Shown here one piece after another: positions 55,451 to 64,000 of a stretch of 64,000 bases of DNA. Each line of letters opens with the position of its first letter. The stretch's first letter is position 1. The translations under genes were made by a program, and so were the position numbers. Under the pieces are notes generated by a model, which did no database searches, was not told the DNA's origin, and saw only the letters and a list, made by a program, of their open reading frames with translations. Source of the DNA: Taenia hydatigena (lineage: Eukaryota; Platyhelminthes; Cestoda; Cyclophyllidea; Taeniidae); assembly GCA_036345935.2 (NCBI GenBank), contig JADWOT020000002.1, positions 1,302,001 through 1,366,000 of the forward strand, given 5' to 3'.

Positions 55451-56894
55451 CTGTATGGTAAGTAAGCAGGAAATTTCACAAAATATTCCAAAGTAATGAA
55501 TTTCGAAATGAATGCTTGAAGTCTTTCTAGCCCTTATCCATGTAAGCATCATGCCTTCGCTCGCCCTCAAAGAGATCTCGGAGCAATACATTGATGGCAA
55601 CTCTGCTTTCTACCCATGACTTTATGGATGAGAGTCACATGCCGGGGATAGATTGGCCCATGCCGATCTCTGACGGAAGAGCCAAACACGACGTCCCTTT
55701 TTGGTAACCGCCCTGACTTAGCGTTCTAAAGGAATGCTATTAAAAAATGAGTAGCAATAGCCATAAACCATCGGAAAATATTTGCCACAGCTGCTCGTGT
55801 AAATGTGCCAGCGAAGTAAACACACCAAATCCCCTCCACCTCCCTAACATCTGGTTAGACCTCATAAAGCTAAGTGACTAGGCAGCAGGGAAGTGGGAAC
55901 AAAGCAGAAAGAAGAAGGAGCATCAAAAAATCTATCCTTTTAACTTATTTTTACCAATCCATACTTGACTGAACCTGCTTTTGAGCCAGACTGGCCTACG
56001 GATTCCCTTTCGCCTCGATACAGATCTGAAATTCCAAGTGGACTCATTGACGCTGCGTTTTACATTGTGATGGCTGACGTGTAAGGTTGGCCGGGAAAGT
56101 AACTAAAGACGATGATGGGAAGGCGAAAGGGTCATGCGACACAAGGGCACTTAAAGCTCTGCCTTTGTACTTTCAGTAGAAGCAACCAACCACTCCTTAC
56201 GCCGACAATGCATGTTCTATCCCAGTCTAGCGTCCTCTTTCCTCTTTAGGGCGGCTTTGGGACGCTACAGTGTTTTAAATGAAATTTTTGCATCATCTTT
56301 GTGGCAAAAATTGACTTCTGATTAATTTTTAGGATTGAACTTCCTGATTTAGCTTAAAATTTAATGGGTGCGGAGCCAAAGATTGCGTCAATAGTAGTTT
56401 GTTAAACTCTACAGCAGTAAAGTCTCTGCGTCTCGTACACCTGCTCGAGGGTTTGGCCGGCATTTCAGTAGTACAATTTCTGCCACTTTAAACGACTTCA
56501 GGAGAGACTCGCGATGCTGCAGCTGGGCGGGTTTTGAGAAGCATGGATGCAAAAATTTCATAATTATTAAAATGCTAAAAATAACTACTATTTTAATTGA
56601 TGAAATATTCATTAGGATTTCGAGATTTTCGGGTGGATTCATAATGTTAGCTCATTCCAACAAGAGCTTCGCCACCTATGCAATTCGAACGCGTTTCCTC
56701 CCTAAAAGAAATCTTACTTCAAAAGCCGTAAAGATGGACGCATGATGTATAAGACAGAAGTCGTGCCGTGGAAGAAGATGCCTCACTTCTAGTACTTGGA
56801 TGGAAGGCTGACTTTAATGAAATGAGCCCTCAGCGAAGACAACTCTACCGCATAAAAGTAGGAAGTAAGCATATGGATCTAGTTCCTTCCGCAT

Positions 56895-57180
56895 TACTTT
56901 GCAGAGGTGTGGCATGATCGCATTTAAAACCATCTCAGTGGTCACGTGTTTTGCCGACAACGGGAGAAGAGCCAACAAATCGACGCCATCAGGGCTTGAG
57001 GGATGCAAAGTTTGCTGCTTCTTCCAATTGGTCCATGCAAAATGTCTTGACGACATCATGAGTTGTGGAGGATTGGCAGTCACGAGACTTGGTCGCGATA
57101 GATGCCTACCGTTGGGTCACTAAAGTAGCATCGACAATTCCGTGCAATCAACTCGAGTCTCCATCAGCACACAGAAATGG
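56895..57180. repeat. Interspersed element, copy related to 62950-63230
   Basis: Shares ordered blocks with about 62950-63230: GTGTGGCATGATCGCATT, AACAACGGGAGAAGA / ACAACGGGAGAAGAGCC, a CGCCATCAGGGCTTGAG-like block, GTCACGAGACT followed by GCGAT, and CATCGAC.ATTCC. The flank GTTCCTTCCGCATTAC (about 56882) recurs near 57350 (CTCCTTCCGCATTACATCGCGGAGG). It is too diverged and too short to class. Confidence 0.65.
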
Positions 57181-58383
57181 AGCGTTGAAAGTTGAATACA
57201 CAAAGGACACTTCCTGTCCAAACGACGATTTTGCATCCTGATGTCACTCTGAGTGGCGAACAAGCCGGAAGAAGGTGGAAGTCAAATGAACGTGGGAGAA
57301 GGTACTACACATGCATTAAGTGGATGAAGGGCTGAGTTCAGTGGAACCAACTCCTTCCGCATTACATCGCGGAGGCGTACAACATGTTTAGTCCACAACT
57401 CTGCGTTATCAAGTGCATTCCAATCCTCCCTCTATGCAATCACCTCAAAAGAGGGAGTAGAGGTCGTCAAAATAACTGCTTCGAAACCCACTCAACACAT
57501 GTCCAGCTGCTGATATGGGTTAAGATCGGCGAGAAGCCTCGTGCTACAATGTACACCCTCTCCATCACTTCCCAGCTAGTGTGAGTGGGTGCATTTAAAG
57601 TGAACCAACAACACGTTGGTGGAGGAGGAGGGGACTGCTGATGTCATGAAATAGAAGGCGAAGCTGTCCGTCAGTCCACGGTGCCACAACCCTCTGTTCT
57701 GGATCCTTGTGTGGCTCCCACCACATGCACGCCGTACCTACGCAACTCCCAGCCTCCAAGTGTCACTTCCACGCAATGCCAGCACAACGCGCTGGAAAGG
57801 ATCGCGAATCGATTAAAAAGAACGAAAGCACACCGAAGTGGTATGGTCTGTTTTTTTTACACATGAGCACATTTGTAGGAGCCGTTCTCATCCATGATTG
57901 ACAAAGTCAGTCTTCTTTCTCGCTAGGTGTGCTTCAAGTTAGTGTGTTGACTCATTCCATATTCACTCATTACAAGTGTGCTTCATTCACATCGGTGCTG
58001 TAGCCACCACCACCATCAGTACGACACCGTGTCATTGGATGCATCCACAGTTGACGACAGACTCACCTGCTAGTGCAACGCTCCTGCATCCTACAGACCT
58101 CCATCCAGATGAGCTATTCGAAATGTGTCTTATCACCGAGCAAACTGTCACGCTAGCCAAATTCTAACCCCTTCCGCCTTGCCTTGTGCAGGTGTTTGTT
58201 TTGACGGAAGTGCACACCTTGTTGTTGTTTTCGTAAACACCGATGGAAGTTGAAAGCACTGCATGTAATGGGAGCACGAGGACATAAACCGCAAGTGGTA
58301 GGAAAGCCTGTGCTGGATGTACAACTCCTCCTGACACCAGTGCCATGGTACAGACACCATCTCGCGCCACCACTGAATGGACG

Positions 58384-58406
58384 GACGGGCGGGCGGGCGG
58401 GCGGGC
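58384..58406 (+). repeat. (GGGC)n microsatellite
   Basis: Five perfect tandem GGGC units within GACGGGCGGGC..., a short GC-rich tetranucleotide array. Confidence 0.9.
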
Positions 58407-59100
58407 AACGCAAGGACTTGACGAGGTGAGGCTGAGACTGGCTAATGCAAGACATACAAAGCACAGCAGAGTGGCGTGTGTTGGACGGCATTCAGGTCAG
58501 AAGGTGTCTGGTTTGGAAGGCATTCATTTAATCTGCAAAAGCATCCACCAGTCAGCTAAATGGCAAAGGTGGTATGTTTGTCCACCACTCGTCTACATGA
58601 CGTGCCATCTGTCATCCACTATCCTTGCCTCAAACTAAGGAAATCCATCTCCACGCTCATCCCATTTCCTTCCTCAAATCATTCATTCTCCTGTGCAACC
58701 AAACAACCAACCATCCATCCATCTATCCACTCACCCACCTCTCCTCTCCCTCGTCCACTCACTTCTACAACCATTGCGTCCATTGAATGCAGGCTCAATC
58801 AAGGCCACTTTCCACAACCCCCTTCAGTCGACTGTGCTCCTCTCCACTCATCCGGTGTCGTGATCATCTCCACTTCACTCACGACACATGCCAGCCCATC
58901 TCCCACCACTCTACACCACTTGGCAACATCAGAGTCAATTGTGAAGGCGAAGTCAGATCATGCGACATTTATGCTAGGCAAAAAGAAACTCGACAATAAG
59001 GCAACACTGTCGTCTACACGACTGTACAATGATTCACTCCCTCTGAAGGCAATGCAATCCCAACAGCCATCAAGGTCAGCAGAACACTTGGAGTGAGTGC

Positions 59101-59544
59101 TCACTTGCAGCATATGATCCACAATCTGTGCTCCTCACGAATGAAATGTTTCTGCAAACTGCACTTGAATTGTTCAATGTCAAGACTGCGCTTGCCCTCA
59201 AAGACCTGCCTCGTCAACTGCACATCTAGGGTGCTGGAACGTGTGGGATTGGTGTAGAAGAAGTAGGCGTCACGACTGTCATTATAGCGAAGTTTGTCGT
59301 AAATACAGACCTCGTGGAGGAATTTGCCACTTTCGACGAGATGCCAGCAGAGTAGTGCGAGGAGGGCGGTGAAAGTGGGCGACGGACAAGTCATTCGTGC
59401 TGTCACGTGGCAGAAGTATTGATTGTCCAACTTGGCAATAGCAATGTGGCCATCAACTGGGCTTCTCCATGTCCGAACCCCAAGTCCGATCGGCGGTAGG
59501 TGATTCATTGATGCTTTTGGCAACCATGAGCCTTGACACAAATG
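59101..59544 (-). CDS. Terminal exon of an unrecognised gene, about 147 codons
   Basis: A long exon begins after TTTATCTGCCCAG (a second acceptor, TTTGTTAG, lies 17 nt further upstream) and ends at TGA 59103-59101. It encodes a well-ordered-looking domain with mixed hydrophobic and charged residues: LDNQYFCHVTARMTC, TFTALLALLCWHLVESGKF, EVCIYDKLRYN, DAYFFYTNP, RQVFEGKRSLDIEQF, and the end IREEHRLWIICCK. Aromatic and Cys content and the absence of simple sequence argue for genuine coding. I do not recognise the fold or family. Upstream exons should lie right of 59570, in the repeat-rich end or beyond the window, and none was identified. No close AATAAA was seen on the minus strand. Confidence 0.55.
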   Translation of the reverse strand, partial: HLCQGSWLPKASMNHLPPIGLGVRTWRSPVDGHIAIAKLDNQYFCHVTARMTCPSPTFTALLALLCWHLVESGKFLHEVCIYDKLRYNDSRDAYFFYTNPTRSSTLDVQLTRQVFEGKRSLDIEQFKCSLQKHFIREEHRLWIICCK

Positions 59545-60224
59545 CTGGGCAGATAAACATGCTAACAAAGTGGTTTCCGATTAGATTACGCAACAATTAA
59601 CCTATTTCATTCTCAACAATTCCCGTTTTACATAGTAAATAAATTATCAACTCCTTACTCAACTTTCCTCTCGTCATTTTGTCACTCCTCATTCATCCTC
59701 TGTTAAAGCGATTTCCTCAAGCTGTCAGCAGTGTCAATTACATATTGGCGTCTGCCGCTTAAAGGCCAACATTGCTTATATCACGTTTAAATGTGAATTT
59801 TTTAAATTCTATTTGTCGGCAATGGATTAATTCACAAGGTTTGACTTCAACCTTTCCCCATTCCCATCCGTAATCTTGCTTGACAGCTGTCTGTGTCACT
59901 TACACCATTTTAAATGCATCCGCTTTTGCTCCATGAAGTGTTGACATGTGATCTTGAAAAATACAGGCATGGAAACTAGATTTCTTTTTCATTGGTGCAC
60001 AGAACTGTTTCGCACTCGTAAATTATGATCCTACTGATGTGTCGCTGATTTCTAGGCTTCAGATATTCACTTTGGGACTGTAGGCACTAACACAACAATT
60101 AACTTAAAATGGCAATTAAAATGGTGGAATAAGTAGGTTATTTGGATGAATGATGGGGGCGCTGTTTGTAACTAGAGTGAGAATGACCCGTTGACCTCTT
60201 CATTGATAGACTTGTGATGGTGTG

Positions 60225-60360
60225 TAAATCAGGTGAGTGAGTGAGCGATGCAAGTACTTGAGCACTCAATCTTCACAGTGTAAACATTCTGTTTTACAAA
60301 GTTGCCTTGATCTGTGCCACTTATGAAGGCACACACAAATGCATGTGAAGTGAAAGTGTA
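60225..60360. repeat. Interspersed repeat, related to about 60800-61055
   Basis: Blocks CAGGTGAGT, GCAAGTACTTGAGCACTCAATC and TTTTACAAAG, then TGAAGGCACACACAAATGCATGTGAA, recur as CAGGTGAGT (60803), GCAAGTGCTTGAGCACTCAATC (about 60822), TTTCACAAAG (about 60870) and TGAAGACACGCACAAGAATGCATGTGAA (about 61012). The second copy has about 130 extra bases between the blocks. Confidence 0.7.
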
Positions 60361-61184
60361 TGAAGTACGACTTGTTGGGAGATGGAATACAAAGATTCTT
60401 GTGTGTTTTGAGGTGCAATTTAGGTTTCCTTCCTTCGTCCATGCAGCACTTTCTCCCTCCCTCCCTCTGTGTGTGTGTGTGCCACGAGCACGAACTGTAC
60501 TTCGCTTTCAACTCGAGCATGCAACTCTAACAAAGACTTTGTCCATTCGTAAATCAAAGAGGCAGTGAATTAAGGTCCTACCGCTGGAATGGCGTGAGAG
60601 TGAATAGACACCACGAGATCCGAATTGAAGGCGTCAGGATTTAGGTTTTTGATTGCAGATGTCCCGTCGTCTACCACCTCCACCACGACTACTAACTCAA
60701 ACCAATTCCATCATTTAGTCAGGTGGATGAGCGAGGAGAGAGATGTTTGAAATTAGAGACAGATTGCCCCATTGTCCCCATCGATGGTGCAGGCACGTAC
60801 ATCAGGTGAGTTAGTTGGCAATGCAAGTGCTTGAGCACTCAATCCCAACAGTTAGGGCATTTCATTTCACAAAGATGCTTCATTTCATGCTAAATGCCAT
60901 TCCAAGGTCTTTACGACACCTCACGTAACCTTTCAATTTCTCGCGAAATTAGCCATTCACTTCAAACACCAAAGGAGTCCATACCGCTGAAGCACAATCT
61001 GTGTCATCTATGAAGACACGCACAAGAATGCATGTGAATGAAAGCATGCAGGGTGTGATTTCTTGCTAAATGCAAAGCAACGCCTTTGGTATGCTTCGCA
61101 TTGCGAGGAAGTGGGCGCGATCTCAACCAATCTATTCCTTTATTCTCCCTTCCTTCATAGTGGCACCACTTCTTTGTGAAAGCA

Positions 61185-61201
61185 CACACACACACACACA
61201 T
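61185..61201 (+). repeat. (CA)n dinucleotide microsatellite
   Basis: About eight perfect CA units. Similar short GT and CA runs occur nearby on both sides. Confidence 0.9.
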
Positions 61202-62949
61202 GCTTCGGGAAAGCATGGCACGGTGAATAGTGCAAGTGCAAATGCAACTAACTGCAGTACATCTGCGACGCGTATTGTCTACCAGATCAGGGTGCCATCA
61301 GTGAAGTAGAGTGAAGTCAGTGTTATCACTTGTCACCTCCTCCTCACGTGTGTGCTGCTCCATCACTATCATCATTGACACCCAATGGCCAACTGATAGG
61401 ACTGTGAATATTTTGGTCTCATCTGTGTGTTCCACGTCTCCTCTTTATTCTTAAACTTCCTACCATTGCACTGGAGGTCCACATTTGTCTCGCACCGATA
61501 AAAATCGAGACATAGTCTAAAAAGAAGGGAAAAGAAGGAGGTGTACTCTACTTCCACCACATTCCAACCCACACTCGACTTGCCAACACACCTCTCGTCT
61601 AATGCCTCCTCCTTCTTGCATTTCAAGCGACCAACACTACCGTTCTTGAGAGAGGAACACCTCTTCACCACCATCATCTCAGCCTACTCTACCTTCCAAC
61701 CTCACCTCTCCCACCACTATTCTCCCACATCTATCCACCGAGGAGGCATCGTGCAACCACTGATTTCTCGTGACACTCTCCCCATCGCCTTGGCATCCTT
61801 CGCCAAATAAAGGACTCACTTGCTGTGGCCACTCAACTGCGCATTACAAACTAACAACGAAGAGGGATTGGAGAGCCACAACACCACATCACATCATGTG
61901 CGCAACGAAACAGTCGCAGTTGCAAACATTTCCCTACAAACTTGTCAAATCACATTAGTTTCTTCACCAACACAACGTCAACCTACTTCTCCCACATTCC
62001 TTCCTCACTACTTATGCATCAATGTCGACCTCGTACCACTTCAGTGGGAGCTCACGTGGCCTCTTTCACTTACCGTCTCACCGTTTCTCACCCACAAATT
62101 ACATGGGTGCAAGTAAGTAAGTAAGTAAATGGGATGATGATGAGAGCAGTTGTAGGAGTTGGACATTCCTCTGTGCTTTACTGTCACCAGGTTGTGGCCC
62201 CAACACCATGCGATGAGCGTTTCGGCGTCACGATCTGAACTCGCCGTCGCAAGATGATGATGACGATGATGATGCACAGGTCTTGCAACATCACACTGCG
62301 AACCACTGGAACCGTCAGGAATCCACTCCACCACCTCATGCTTCCAATGCACGAACTCACTCCTGCTTCCTGCCAGTACATGCGACCGTCGGTTTGGAGG
62401 AAGGCTTCCATCATGTGTGTGCAAAAGACTACCTCACATCAAAAGCGTGCTGTAAGTGTCATCCAGTACGTGGTTTCCAGGCGAAGCAGTGAAAGCATAA
62501 ATAATGGGTAAGCGCACATTTGATTCGATGACGAAGACGTCATTGGAAATGGACAATCACTCCATACATCATCCCATTGATGGCACATGGATGTCGCAGA
62601 CCATCTCACATTGTCCCATCTAACTGCACACACCTCTGCAAGGTGATCACATCAACTCAAGTTTTGCCTTCCAACCACAGCGTTGGTGTGCCTTCCTCTT
62701 TCATCCAACCAACCATTCACCCACCCGCCCACCCACTTACTCACTCACTCACTCACTCGCTTTCATTTCACCATCCTTTCAAACACACACGTGTATGTGT
62801 CTTTGCTAACAAAGGGAACTTTTAGATGAAGACGTGATGATGTGGTAGCGCTACACCAACACCTTCCGACAGCACACTTCACCCATCCCCCCCTCCCCCA
62901 AACCCAACCCACGATTGTGCGGGCTGCCTCAACCACAGTGTGGCATGAT

Positions 62950-63230
62950 CGCATTCACAATCACCTCACCCATCACATGTCTCACCAACAACGGGAGAAG
63001 ACCGAATGAATGCACACCGTCAAAGCTTGAGTTATCGCACTTTTGCCGCCTCCTTCAATTGGGCTATAAGCAATGGTCTGGTTAGAGTCACGAGACTCGG
63101 ATGCGATGACACGCCTCCCATTGACCTCAATGTTGAGACACACACAGGGCTACACTGTTGAGGTCGCATCGACCATTCCCTCCAACCGACACCGGTCTGT
63201 GTCAGTACAAAACGATTGAACCCTGGTGCT
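62950..63230. repeat. Interspersed element, copy related to 56895-57180
   Basis: See the copy at 56895-57180 for the shared blocks. Order and orientation are the same. Divergence is high, with several small indels. Confidence 0.65.
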
Positions 63231-63756
63231 AACATAAACAGAGATGTCTGAGGCTGCGGAAGTGAAAGGCGAACGACCAATTCATTCACCTTCCATAGGA
63301 GAAGAGAGTAAACAATGCACATCAAAGCGAGAGCATTGAAACAACCCCAAGGGATGTAAACTTCCTTTCAAGTAGTCTCCATCTGTGCACTGCTTGGATG
63401 ACGATTGACTCAAAAGACGTGGTGGTTTGCAACCTCTTTGAAGCACCCCACAATTGTGTCATCCCGTGATCCGCTTGATGTCACACGTGTGCCACTCTTG
63501 CACCAACATCAAAACCAACCCAATTTCCTACTAATTGCGTGGCCTTCATTCAAGCAATTACAACCCACTTCAAGTGATGTCATTTGTTGCAATAGATCAC
63601 TGTCGTGTTTTGTATGCAATCACATGACAAGGCCACCTCTCAGGATGTAATGAAGATGCTATGCATCACAGTCACACGGAAGCCTTTACAGTGTGTGTAC
63701 AATCCCGTTGTTGACAGGAGGTGTTACAAGGACACCAATTCTCAGAATCAGTCTCC

Positions 63757-63874
63757 CCATCCATCCATCCATCCATCCATCCATCCATCCATCCATCCAT
63801 CCATCCATCCATCCATCCATCCATCCATCCATCCATCCATCCATCCATCCATCCATCCATCCATTCATCCATCC
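63757..63874 (+). repeat. (CCAT)n tetranucleotide microsatellite
   Basis: About 29 tandem CCAT units, almost perfect with one CCATTCAT variant near the 3' end. It gives artefactual open frames (IHPS and MDGW repeats) on both strands. Shorter CCAT/GGAT arrays at 54021-54046 and about 58711-58730 suggest this motif is common in the genome. Confidence 0.98.
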
Positions 63875-64000
63875 TCCCCCTCACCCAATTCCCACTCCTT
63901 CCAAGTCTGTCGAGGGTCTCGTCCAAACTAGGACATCTTTGCGAGTGGATAGTTCACTGCAGAGTTATTTCTGATTTGACGTAATCAGGACTAAATGAAC

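Larger units (their letters stand above)
55620..59095. other. Repeat-rich region, no supported gene
   Basis: Holds two diverged copies of an interspersed element (about 56780-57180 and about 57300-57430), a (GGGC)n tract at 58384-58406, and CCATCCAT/CACTCACC low-complexity sequence near 58700-58760. A + strand 178-codon frame (58560-59096) runs through that Ser/Thr/Pro/His-rich simple sequence and is probably non-coding. Confidence 0.45.
59570..63750. other. Repeat-rich right flank, no supported gene
   Basis: Contains diverged repeat pairs, a (GT)n run near 60469-60481, a (CA)n run near 61185-61200, a GTAAGTAAGTAAGTAA run near 62113-62128, GATGATGACGATGATGATG near 62252-62271 and (CACT)n near 62739-62758. 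Open frames on both strands are Ser/Thr/His/Pro-rich translations of simple sequence. It may be intron of the gene whose last exon is at 59101. Confidence 0.5.

Noticed and set aside
55545..55620. Protein-like frame VAINVLLRDLFEGERRHDAY on the minus strand
   Set aside because: No GT donor before its TAG and a poor acceptor; the frame does not connect to the terminal exon at 55409-55450.
58560..59096. 178-codon + strand ORF
   Set aside because: Ser/Thr/His/Pro-rich translation of CCATCC/CACTCACC simple sequence, with no domain. Its end abuts a better-supported exon on the other strand.
63605..63984. Overlapping ORFs on both strands made of IHPS or MDGW repeats
   Set aside because: They are products of the (CCAT)n array, not proteins.

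Overview
This window is nuclear DNA from an animal. It shows split genes with GT-AG introns, AATAAA poly(A) signals, microsatellites, and no operons, Shine-Dalgarno sites or CRISPR arrays. Three genes are clear metazoan proteins: a class II DYRK kinase, the ER protein BAP31 and the mitochondrial fission factor Mff. Introns fall into two classes, about 45-76 bp and several hundred bp to about 4 kb. Several start codons sit 4-13 nt behind a splice acceptor-like AG. Together with many CCAT/GGAT-type microsatellites, this suggests a parasitic flatworm, perhaps a taeniid-like cestode. That assignment is inference, not proof.

Layout. 1-8.9 kb is mostly non-coding, with a diverged tandem duplication near 2-3.4 kb and one weak two-exon gene candidate. 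8.94-17.12 kb (+) holds the complete kinase domain of a DYRK2/3/4-like gene in 10-11 exons, including one apparent GC-AG intron. 17.3-25 kb holds a GAT/GGA microsatellite and a weakly supported chain of very short + strand exons. From 25.7 kb onward every gene I can support is on the minus strand: BAP31 (25.7-31.3 kb), a small two-TM protein with a PPPPY tail (34.8-36.0 kb), Mff (41.9-46.3 kb), a hydrophilic 140-aa ORF (48.3-48.7 kb), a coiled-coil protein (49.0-51.9 kb), and 3' parts of two or three further genes (52.4, 55.4 and 59.1 kb). A roughly 2-kb tandem duplication lies at 38-41.8 kb. The right end (56-64 kb) is rich in diverged repeats and simple sequence and ends in a (CCAT)n tract.

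The genes are ordinary housekeeping or signalling genes: a regulatory kinase, ER cargo/quality control and mitochondrial fission. Nothing suggests that they work as one system. The points most worth a second look are the GC-AG intron in DYRK, the possible trans-splicing acceptors next to start codons, the unnamed TM-PPPY and coiled-coil proteins (one with two competing terminal exons), a poly(A) signal that overlaps a stop codon, and the micro-exon chain. I did not find a clearly new biological system. All exon boundaries were read by eye from splice consensus and reading phase and have no transcript support.
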